Below, in pieces: positions 7,616 through 13,733 of a stretch of 24,793 bases of DNA; the stretch's first letter is position 1, and each line of letters begins with the position of its first letter. Source of the DNA: an uncultured Lachnospiraceae bacterium (GTDB lineage Bacteria; Bacillota; Clostridia; Lachnospirales; Lachnospiraceae); contig CAJUTQ010000010.1 in the NCBI GenBank assembly GCA_910589265.1, positions 1-24,793 of the forward strand. Direction: 5' to 3'. Position numbers and translations under genes: made by a program. The notes below the pieces were generated by a model that was not told the origin of the DNA, did not search any database, and was given only the letters and a program-made list of their open reading frames with translations.

Positions 7616-7636
7616 CATAACCAAAGCACGGTTATG
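7616..7636 (-). promoter_or_regulatory. Inverted repeat in the leader of the small membrane protein gene
   Basis: Perfect 7-bp arms CATAACC (7616-7622) and GGTTATG (7630-7636) around a 7-nt centre, between the probable -10 box and the ribosome binding site. It could be an operator or a short leader hairpin. Only the symmetry is visible. Confidence 0.4.
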
Positions 7637-7642
7637 CTAGTC

Positions 7643-7648
7643 ATTATA
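7643..7648 (-). promoter_or_regulatory. -10 box for the small membrane protein gene
   Basis: A perfect TATAAT on the minus strand, 55 nt ahead of the chosen start. The -35 position (7666-7671, TTTCCC on the minus strand) is a poor match. The local sequence ATTATAAT is self-complementary, so a plus-strand -10 also exists, but it has no -35 partner. Confidence 0.45.
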
Positions 7649-7713
7649 ATACTTTTTTTGGTAAAGGGAAAGGGGTTTTGGAAATTTTCCTTCCTAGAGG
7701 GGTTTTAAGATGA

Positions 7714-7758
7714 CTGTTCACATAGGCTTGTGCTTGTTGTTGGTCAGAGAGTGAACAG
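7714..7758 (+). repeat. Long-range inverted repeat upstream of the flavoprotein gene
   Basis: Perfect 8-bp arms CTGTTCAC (7714-7721) and GTGAACAG (7751-7758) enclosing 29 nt, in the intergenic region 7645-7816. The remainder of that region has no ORF or RNA gene I can identify. It may be an operator pair or a leader stem. No known riboswitch consensus was recognised. Confidence 0.35.
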
Positions 7759-7816
7759 GAAGGTGTCAGGAGAAACCTATGACGGACTGTTAATAGAAAG
7801 GGATTAAAAAAGAAGA

Positions 7817-9223
7817 ATGAAAAAAAACTATGATGTGATTCTCATTGGGGCAGGACCTTCCAGCATTTTCTGCGCCTATGAGTTAATGGAAAAAAACAAA
7901 GGGTTACGGGTACTCATGATTGAGAAAGGACGTTCCATTGAGAAAAGGCAGTGCCCAAAAAGGGTGACAAAGGTATGTGCAGGGTGCAGGCCTTGTTCTA
8001 TTACGACAGGCTTTGCAGGAGCAGGCGCTTTCTCAGATGGAAAGCTTTCTTTGTCTCCAGATGTAGGGGGAAATCTTTCGGAAATAATTGGATATGAGAA
8101 TACAGTAGAACTCATCAACGAGTCCGACGCCATTTATTTAAGCTTTGGAGCAGATAAAAAGGTATATGGCTTGGGAAAGGAGAAAGAAATCCGGGAGATC
8201 AGAAGGAAGGCAATTAACGCCAACTTAAAGTTAGTCGAGTGTCCAATCCGCCATTTAGGAACAGAGGAAGGATATAAAATATATGAAAGACTTCAGCATC
8301 ACTTAGAGGATGCAGGGGTGGAGATGCTCTTTGAGACAATGGTAAAGGAAATCATAATAGAAGAAGGAAGAGCTACAGGTGTATATACAGAAAAGGGGGA
8401 GGCGTATTACGCTAAAGAAATTGTGGCAGCTGTAGGAAGAGAGGGGGCAGATTGGTTCAGCCATATTTGTGAAAGACACCAAATTGAAACAAAGGTAGGA
8501 ACTGTGGATGTGGGGGTAAGGGTAGAAGTAAGAGATGAAGTTATGGAGTTTTTAAATGAAAATTTGTATGAGGCAAAGCTCCTTTACCATACCCCTACCT
8601 TTGACGATAAGGTACGGACATTTTGCACAAATCCTTCTGGAGAGGTGGCCTCAGAATATTATGAGGATGGGCTGGCTGTTGTGAATGGTCATGCATATAA
8701 ATCAAAAGAATTCAAGACAAACAATACAAACTTTGCCATTTTAGTATCCAAAAATTTTACAAAGCCTTTTCGTACGCCTATTGAATATGGAAAAAGAATT
8801 GCCCAGCTCTCTAATATGCTTTGTGGTGGAAAAATATTAGTGCAAACCTTTGGAGACTTCAGAAGGGGGCGAAGGACGACAAAGGAGCGGATTTGCAGAA
8901 ATAATCTGATTCCAACTTTAAAAGATGGGGTGCCAGGAGACTTATCCTTAGTATTTCCCCATCGAATTATGGTGGATATAGAGGAAATGATGTTTGCCTT
9001 GGATAAAGTTACACCAGGCATTGCAGGAGACGAGACCCTTCTTTATGGAGTGGAAGTCAAATTTTACTCCAACAAGGTTGTCGTTGACAAAGATTTCCAG
9101 ACAAGTGTCAAAGGCCTAAGGGCTATTGGAGATGGAGCCAGCGTTACTAGGGGACTTCAGCAAGCTTCTGCCAATGGAATCAGTGCGGCGAGAAGTATTT
9201 ATAAGACATTGGAGAACGAGTGA
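7817..9223 (+). CDS. FAD-dependent dehydrogenase-like protein (COG2509 type)
   Basis: Predicted cytoplasmic flavoprotein of 468 aa. The N-terminal dinucleotide-binding motif is DVILIGAGPSSIFCAYEL (GAGPSS at 11-16). A four-cysteine patch follows (CPKR, then VCAGCRPC at about residues 54-61), with the TTGFAGAGAFSDGKLSLS segment that is a hallmark of this uncharacterised family. The C-terminal FAD contact is AIGDGASVTRGLQQASANG, a few residues before the end. The substrate is unknown; the family is annotated as an uncharacterised FAD-dependent dehydrogenase. The ribosome binding site is weak (AAGAAG just before the ATG). The stop codon overlaps the ATG of the next gene (TGATG), so translation of the two is probably coupled. 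No functional link between this enzyme and a foldase is known to me. Confidence 0.88.
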   Translation: MKKNYDVILIGAGPSSIFCAYELMEKNKGLRVLMIEKGRSIEKRQCPKRVTKVCAGCRPCSITTGFAGAGAFSDGKLSLSPDVGGNLSEIIGYENTVELINESDAIYLSFGADKKVYGLGKEKEIREIRRKAINANLKLVECPIRHLGTEEGYKIYERLQHHLEDAGVEMLFETMVKEIIIEEGRATGVYTEKGEAYYAKEIVAAVGREGADWFSHICERHQIETKVGTVDVGVRVEVRDEVMEFLNENLYEAKLLYHTPTFDDKVRTFCTNPSGEVASEYYEDGLAVVNGHAYKSKEFKTNNTNFAILVSKNFTKPFRTPIEYGKRIAQLSNMLCGGKILVQTFGDFRRGRRTTKERICRNNLIPTLKDGVPGDLSLVFPHRIMVDIEEMMFALDKVTPGIAGDETLLYGVEVKFYSNKVVVDKDFQTSVKGLRAIGDGASVTRGLQQASANGISAARSIYKTLENE

Positions 9224-10278
9224 TGAAAAGCAAAGGAAAAAAATGTTTTCTCATACTATTCTTGTCTTTTTTAGCCCTTACAACAGGAGGGTGCAGCAAT
9301 GGACAGAAAATAGAGTTTATGTTTACCATGGATTTTAGAGGGGATGAAGTGTTTCACATTGACAAAATTTCCTGCCGTCTTCCTGAAATGATGGTTTATT
9401 TGACAAATATACAAAATAAATATGAAAAAGTGTATGGAAGCCAAATATGGGAGCAGGACTTGGGGGAGACATCTATTGGAGAGCGGTTAAAGGAGACAAT
9501 GATAGCAAGAGCCGCACAGATAAAAGTAATGGTTTTACTTGCAAGGGAGAAAGAGCTTGTTTTAGATGAGGAAGAAGAAGCACTAGCTGCCAAGGCAGGA
9601 GAGCTCTATTATGCTTCTTTAAATGAGGCAGAAATTGAAAAAATGGGGGTGAACAAAGGGATACTCATACAAATGTATAAAGAGTATGCATTGGCTAATA
9701 AAGTGTATAAGGAGCTGACAAAGGAGATCAACCCAGAAATAAGCGATGATGAAGCGAGAACTATTTCTGTAAAACATATACTTATAAAAACATATACTTT
9801 AGATGAAAAGGGAGATAAGGTAGAATATTCAGAGGAACAAAAGGAGCTAGCCTACGAGAAAATCAAGGAAGTAAAACAAAAGGCAGACAGTGGAACAGAA
9901 TTTCAAGAGCTTATAGAAGAGTACAATGAGGATAAGAACAGCAGCTATGCTTTTGGAAAGGGGACAATGGATCCAACTTTTGAGGAGGCTGCCTTTAACT
10001 TAGATACAGGGGAGATAAGCGAAATTGTCACCACTCCTTATGGGTATCATCTCATTCAATGTACAAGCACCTTTGATCGAAACGAGACAGATGCCAACAA
10101 AGTTAAAATTGTGGAAGAGAGGAGGAAGGAAGCCTTTAGTGAGGAGTATGACGCCTTTGCCAGTGAGCTTGCAACAAAATTAAATGAAAAATTGTGGGCT
10201 TCCATAACAATGACTTCCACAAAAAATGGAGGGGCAGTTGATTTTTTTGACCTTTATAATGAAATATTTGGTTCTTAG
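9223..10278 (+). CDS. Parvulin-type peptidyl-prolyl isomerase lipoprotein (PrsA-like)
   Basis: Likely extracytoplasmic foldase anchored to the outer face of the membrane. A basic N-terminus and hydrophobic stretch (8-20) end in TTGGC, so Cys24 is the probable lipid site, although the lipobox has Thr and not Leu at -3. Residues about 40-175 form a SurA/PrsA-like helical part. The rotamase domain runs about 180-281 (ISVKHILIKT, FQELIEEYNED, FGKGTMDPTFEEAAFNL, TPYGYHLIQ). A short helical tail brings the length to 351 aa. ATG 9223 is chosen, with GGAG (9211-9214) 8 nt upstream. An adjoining GTG at 9220 would add one residue. It overlaps the flavoprotein stop by one base and ends before a bidirectional terminator that marks the edge of the prophage. 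Clients are unknown. Confidence 0.9.
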   Translation: MKSKGKKCFLILFLSFLALTTGGCSNGQKIEFMFTMDFRGDEVFHIDKISCRLPEMMVYLTNIQNKYEKVYGSQIWEQDLGETSIGERLKETMIARAAQIKVMVLLAREKELVLDEEEEALAAKAGELYYASLNEAEIEKMGVNKGILIQMYKEYALANKVYKELTKEINPEISDDEARTISVKHILIKTYTLDEKGDKVEYSEEQKELAYEKIKEVKQKADSGTEFQELIEEYNEDKNSSYAFGKGTMDPTFEEAAFNLDTGEISEIVTTPYGYHLIQCTSTFDRNETDANKVKIVEERRKEAFSEEYDAFASELATKLNEKLWASITMTSTKNGGAVDFFDLYNEIFGS

Positions 10279-10314
10279 AAAAAAATGGAAAGATTGGATG
10301 AAGGACAAAAAATT

Positions 10315-10348
10315 AGGGATAGAAGAGTGATAATACTCAACTATCCCT
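10315..10348. terminator. Bidirectional terminator between the foldase gene and the prophage end
   Basis: Perfect outer arms AGGGATAG (10315-10322) and CTATCCCT (10341-10348), with an inner GAGT/ACTC stem in the loop. On the minus strand it is followed by AATTTTTT and lies 9 bp past the stop of the last prophage gene. On the plus strand it is followed by TAAAATTTTT and ends the flavoprotein/foldase transcript. Confidence 0.8.
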
Positions 10349-10356
10349 TAAAATTT

Positions 10357-10830
10357 TTATCTTGGGGGGAATTGAAAGATCTTCTTTCCCAATATTTGAT
10401 AATAGGGAATTTCCTCATCCTTGCAAACGTAATAATTATATGCATCACAAAAAGGAATTCCAACAAAGGCAATAAGCAGCATCCATATGATAACGAAAAA
10501 GATATTGCATTGCCCATAAAAAAAAGAACCATAAAGGCGGGAATAATCCCATACATTTAGGCCCATTTTCACATTAACCATATACCCGGTAATTCCTTCT
10601 CCTAACACACAAAAGAAGGTAGAAATGAAAACTTGCAATAAATAATCTAGTTGAAATCCAAAAATATTATTGGGAGTGTCAATAAAAAACACACCTAATA
10701 ATCCTGCCAATAGAAACATGGAAACATGGGAATACCCTCGGTAAATTATTTCAATAGCAAAGTATAGGAATCCGCATAAGAGGAATAATACGATTTTTCG
10801 AAAGAATGGTGTAAGTCCTTTCATCTTCAT
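10357..10830 (-). CDS. Four-helix membrane protein, CmpB/ABC-transporter-type-IV-like, at the prophage end
   Basis: A 157-aa integral membrane protein with four hydrophobic segments at about 11-30, 36-52, 62-82 and 108-130. The block EGITGYMVNVKMGLNVWDYS followed by GQCNIFFVIIWMLL resembles the small family annotated as putative ABC-transporter type IV (CmpB), which has a similar E-x-ITGY...WDYS...G signature. No ATP-binding partner is nearby, so a transporter role is doubtful. Its start overlaps the stop of the DUF4376-like gene (ATGA), and a terminator follows, so it is the last gene of the tail operon. In that position phages often keep a holin, so a holin-like or membrane accessory role is possible but unproven; no lysin accompanies it. 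A second ATG two codons in (10824) is an alternative start. Confidence 0.75.
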   Translation of the reverse strand: MKMKGLTPFFRKIVLFLLCGFLYFAIEIIYRGYSHVSMFLLAGLLGVFFIDTPNNIFGFQLDYLLQVFISTFFCVLGEGITGYMVNVKMGLNVWDYSRLYGSFFYGQCNIFFVIIWMLLIAFVGIPFCDAYNYYVCKDEEIPYYQILGKKIFQFPPR

Positions 10831-11591
10831 CTTTCCCCAATAGTGAGATGGATTTTTCTATTTTCCAATAAGGTCTCCATGCTCTCCCTTGCCTGGGTCA
10901 TTGCGTGGCTATAGGTAGACGAATATTGGTCAGGGAGCTGATCCCCATAAGAAATAGAGTTTATGATCTCCGGATCATGCAATGACTCAATATACATTTT
11001 CATTTGGTTGAAGTAAGTAGTGTGGTGGAGCTTATTCATAGCCGCAGTTGTGTACAGCAAAAGGATTTGCTCCACATTATATAACTTACAGCCTTGATTA
11101 TTGGAATGATAATACATAGGAATATTTGTCTGTATAGCCAAATCAAATATTTCCTTGATGTTCGTCTGGTCTTCATCCCTATATGAAAAATGTTCTAATG
11201 TATCATTGATATGGATGGATACTCCCCTTGTAATTTCTTCATTGCATGTGAGGGACATTTGAGCAATTTTCCTTTTTTTTATCTCGTCTAAGGTTAACGG
11301 ATGCTCCTTCATAGTTATATCCATGTCTGCCTGTTCATAGGGAATATTATTGTCACATAGTTCTATTGTATTGGGAGCTTCCTCATAGGTTCTGTATAAA
11401 TATGTATAATTGCTTCTGTCTGTTTGTATAAGTGCATGATTCCATTCATTGATGATCTTACATCCTGATAAATAAATAGAAGACTTTGGAATCTTAGTTT
11501 TAAATATTAATTTTATTTGATGTTCTCCAATTTGAGAGAAGTGGCAATCATAGATGGTTTTTGGATTTTTATTAAATATTATTTTACTCAT
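10827..11591 (-). CDS. DUF4376-like phage tail accessory protein
   Basis: A 254-aa protein. The central and C-terminal part (about 95-215) has the pattern of DUF4376 proteins found beside phage tail-fibre genes: short helices, then ITRGVSIHINDTLEHFSYRDEDQTNI without the usual interruptions, a YYHSNNQGCKLYNVEQI segment and a long closing helix. The N-terminal ~90 residues are beta-rich and unassigned. The role is unknown, perhaps a fibre chaperone or tail-tip accessory. A strong AGGAGG lies 6 nt before the ATG, and the 3' end overlaps the next gene by 4 bp. It is separated from the rest of the tail operon by the dead insertion element and about 260 bp of unassigned sequence, so it may now depend on its own promoter or on readthrough. 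Confidence 0.65.
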   Translation of the reverse strand: MSKIIFNKNPKTIYDCHFSQIGEHQIKLIFKTKIPKSSIYLSGCKIINEWNHALIQTDRSNYTYLYRTYEEAPNTIELCDNNIPYEQADMDITMKEHPLTLDEIKKRKIAQMSLTCNEEITRGVSIHINDTLEHFSYRDEDQTNIKEIFDLAIQTNIPMYYHSNNQGCKLYNVEQILLLYTTAAMNKLHHTTYFNQMKMYIESLHDPEIINSISYGDQLPDQYSSTYSHAMTQARESMETLLENRKIHLTIGER

Positions 11592-11861
11592 GGATGTCCT
11601 CCTGTTGAAAAAGTAGGTTTATAGTATAAAAATTGGGAGTTTATTTGATTTAATAAATAGTTCTTTGATAGGTAATTTGCATTTTTTAGTAGTTAAACAG
11701 AAATATACCAGCAACAGCAAACAACTTAACGATGAATATGATATTTGGTGTATGAATACTGGAACTACCGATGGAGGCACATTAATCTGTACTGTAGAGG
11801 TTATAGTTTGTATTTTATAAAGAGATGCATTTTAAATGAAATAAATAATTATAATTAGATA
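11592..11861. other. Unassigned stretch between DUF4376-like gene and insertion element
   Basis: There is no complete gene here. On the plus strand 11617-11820 is open for 67 codons without a convincing start or ribosome binding site; its end reads NDEYDIWCMNTGTTDGGTLI and so on, which looks protein-like. On the minus strand roughly the same stretch is also open, giving a hydrophobic, Ser/Leu-rich peptide without a good start. Either may be a decayed remnant. The last 8 bp are the left copy of the insertion target duplication. Confidence 0.5.
11854..11861. repeat. Left target-site duplication of the IS256-family element
   Basis: ATTAGATA directly abuts the left terminal repeat. The same 8 bp abut the right end at 12853-12860. 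The IS256 family makes 8-9 bp duplications. Confidence 0.8.
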
Positions 11862-12852
11862 GAGACTATGAAAAAAAGTCTGTAAAGGATATTTAAGTAA
11901 TGAGCGATTAGGTCTTCTATGATAAATCAAAATTATAGGAGGCCTAAAATTATGGCAAAAAGAGAAAAGAAACTAGTACACCATGTACAAATGACAGAGG
12001 CAAGCGCGCCATCCTTCATCAACTCCTTCAGGAATACGATATTGAGACTGCTGAAGATATTCAGGATGCCTTCATAGATCTGCTGGGAGGGACAAGTGCG
12101 AAATACTGACTATCCGTATTGAACAGCATGAAAAACCGCAGTGTGAAAGATATCCTTATCATCTGTGCCGATGGCCTGACCGGAATAAAAGAGGCAATCA
12201 GCATGGCCTTTCCTCAAACGGAATATCAGCGCTGCATTGTCCATCAGGCGCATAGTATAATGAAGTATGTGGTAGACAAAGACCGCAAGGTGTTTGCTGA
12301 GGATCTGAAAAAAATCTACAATGCGCCGAATGCAGACCGTGCAGCTGAAATCCGTGATACGGTTACAGAAAAGTGGTCGGAAAAGTATCCGAATGCGATA
12401 AAATCGTAGACAACAAACTGGGATGCCAGGACACTGATTTTCAAGTTTTCATCGGATGTCAGGACAGTGATCTATACGACCAATGCGATCGAATCGCTTA
12501 ATTCTACGTATCGGAAAGGGAACCGGCAGAAAAGCATGTTTTCTAGTGACCAGGCGTTATTGAAGGCGCTGTATCTGGCAACTTTTGAAGCGACCAAAAA
12601 ATGGACTATGCCGATCAGGAACTGGGGAAAAGTTTATGGCGAATTATCCATCGTGTATGAAGGAAGATACCTGAGTAACCCAAATCAGCTGTCATGATCA
12701 AGGGTAAAATGAATACCCGCTTTAGAGGGTGACCTTGACGTGCCAACAGATTTGTGTTAATAGTTAAGCAAGGCTGGAAAGCAGAAAACTGCCTCCAGCC
12801 TCACATCATTATCATAGAAGATCTGTATTTACAGAAAAATTTTTACACGTCT
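11862..12852 (+). mobile_element. Degenerate IS256-family insertion sequence, internally deleted
   Basis: A 991-bp element with imperfect terminal inverted repeats of about 25 bp (11862-11886 and 12828-12852). The shared features are an AGAC end, an A run, and TCTGTAAA at the inner edge. It is flanked by an 8-bp direct repeat and encloses a broken Mutator-type transposase. Full IS256 elements are about 1.3 kb, so some 300-400 bp are missing. A hairpin (AGGCTGGA 12771-12778 with TCCAGCCT 12794-12801, nested GCAG/CTGC stem) follows the transposase reading frame. The element is oriented opposite to the prophage genes and sits just past the stop of the tail-fibre gene, so that gene is not interrupted. 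Confidence 0.88.
11952..12697 (+). pseudogene. IS256-family transposase, broken by frameshift, deletion and stops
   Basis: AGGAGG (11937-11942) precedes ATG 11952. The reading begins MAKREKKLVHHVQMTE. A one-base loss near 11999 shifts the frame, after which GKRAILHQLLQEYD and ETAEDIQDAFIDLLGGT match the usual IS256 N-terminus. An internal deletion then joins GGT to SAKY, removing the region with the first catalytic Asp. A TGA (12107-12109) stands where the family has Trp. The reading continues in the same frame through ILIICADGLTG (second catalytic Asp) and CIVHQ to NAIKS, where a TAG (12407-12409) again replaces Trp. The C-terminal part has TTNAIESLN, with the catalytic Glu, and ends at 12697. 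It cannot make an active transposase. Confidence 0.92.
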
Positions 12853-12860
12853 ATTAGATA
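12853..12860. repeat. Right target-site duplication of the IS256-family element
   Basis: ATTAGATA, identical to 11854-11861, immediately follows the right terminal repeat and lies 2 bp from the stop codon of the tail-fibre gene. Confidence 0.8.
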
Positions 12861-12862
12861 TG

Positions 12863-13678
12863 TTAAATATATGTCTCATCAATATAGATTGTTGTGTTAT
12901 TTAGTTCTTGGGTAGGTTGTATTTTTACTTCTCCATTAGCAAAGCTTAAATATCCAATCATTAAATTATTGAACCATATTGCCTTGGTAATGGCCCTATT
13001 TTTTGGATCATATTCTAATGGCACTGTAATAATTGTAGTATATATATATTTTGGTGCTGTAACCTGTCCTGCAAATACAATCCTTTTTACATTTCCAGTT
13101 TTTTGTAGGGTACCTCCTGACATGTTAAAGGCAGATGCTATTGGTGTCATTTTTCCAGTCTGAATTGCTAAATTACTGTTTAATGTAGCAACCGCTTTGC
13201 TAGATGCAGCAATGGTATCGGATTCCGAATTCAAATCTGAGGTAATTCCAGTAATAACTCCAACATTCGTTCCTAATATTTTCAATCCTTGTACAATGGC
13301 TGACAAGCTTTTTTTCATATTGGACAAAGTAGTGAATAAACTCACATGACTTTGAATCCCATTGACAGCCTCCTCTGCACCGGAATTAGCCTGTTGAAGA
13401 GTGGTATACGCAGAGACGCTGTCATCGAAAGCAGGGGATTCTACAGTTGAAATATCCCCTTTTGGAATGCCAAAATGAAAGGTGGTTGTAACTCCACTTG
13501 TATTCGCAGACACAGTAGGAGCTTCTGTAGGTGCTAAAGGGGTAACCACCCCAGCCTTGATAATAGGCGTATCTCCCTTTTCACCTTTGAGGAAAGCTAA
13601 TTGCTCTTGTGTGAAATCATCATATGTGAATGGTTCCCCTTTTTCTCCCTTAACTCTTCCTAAATCAATTGTAGGCAT
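12863..13678 (-). CDS. Phage tail fibre / receptor-binding-type protein with collagen-like start
   Basis: A 271-aa tail appendage. The N-terminus has two Gly-x-x stretches, GRVKGEKGEP and KGEKGDTP, around the FTYDDFTQEQLAFL module typical of phage fibre proteins. Next comes a Thr/Pro/Val segment with TTTFHFGIPKGD (about 65-76), a helical region (about 85-160) likely to trimerise, and a beta-rich C-terminal head (about 175-271) that would contact the host surface. AAGGAGG lies 8 nt before the ATG. A terminator-like hairpin (13709-13727) lies between it and the upstream BppU-like gene, which may lower its expression. The natural-looking end (YIDETYI) and the stop just before the target duplication show that the insertion element did not truncate it. 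The receptor is unknown. Confidence 0.75.
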   Translation of the reverse strand: MPTIDLGRVKGEKGEPFTYDDFTQEQLAFLKGEKGDTPIIKAGVVTPLAPTEAPTVSANTSGVTTTFHFGIPKGDISTVESPAFDDSVSAYTTLQQANSGAEEAVNGIQSHVSLFTTLSNMKKSLSAIVQGLKILGTNVGVITGITSDLNSESDTIAASSKAVATLNSNLAIQTGKMTPIASAFNMSGGTLQKTGNVKRIVFAGQVTAPKYIYTTIITVPLEYDPKNRAITKAIWFNNLMIGYLSFANGEVKIQPTQELNNTTIYIDETYI

Positions 13679-13708
13679 TGATAAATCCTCCTTTTTATGA
13701 AAATAAAA

Positions 13709-13727
13709 AGGGGCTGTGAAAGCCCCT
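13709..13727 (-). terminator. Terminator-like hairpin inside the tail operon, after the BppU-like gene
   Basis: On the minus strand AGGGGCT (13721-13727) pairs with AGCCCCT (13709-13715) around a 5-nt loop, followed by TTTTATTTT. It starts 6 bp past the stop of the BppU-like gene, and the next ribosome binding site (AAGGAGG) follows the T-rich run. It could be a partial terminator that sets the level of the downstream fibre. Confidence 0.8.
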
Positions 13728-13733
13728 GGTTTT

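Noticed and set aside
7645..7816. Possible riboswitch ahead of the flavoprotein gene
   Set aside because: Inverted repeats are present, but no conserved core of a known riboswitch class could be recognised and there is no terminator or sequestered ribosome binding site.
10285..10560. 91-codon plus-strand ORF after the foldase gene
   Set aside because: No ribosome binding site. It runs across the bidirectional terminator and is antisense to the convincing four-helix membrane protein.
10357..10830. Calling the membrane protein a holin outright
   Set aside because: Position and size would fit, but the sequence resembles the CmpB-like family and no lysin is beside it, so only the possibility is noted.
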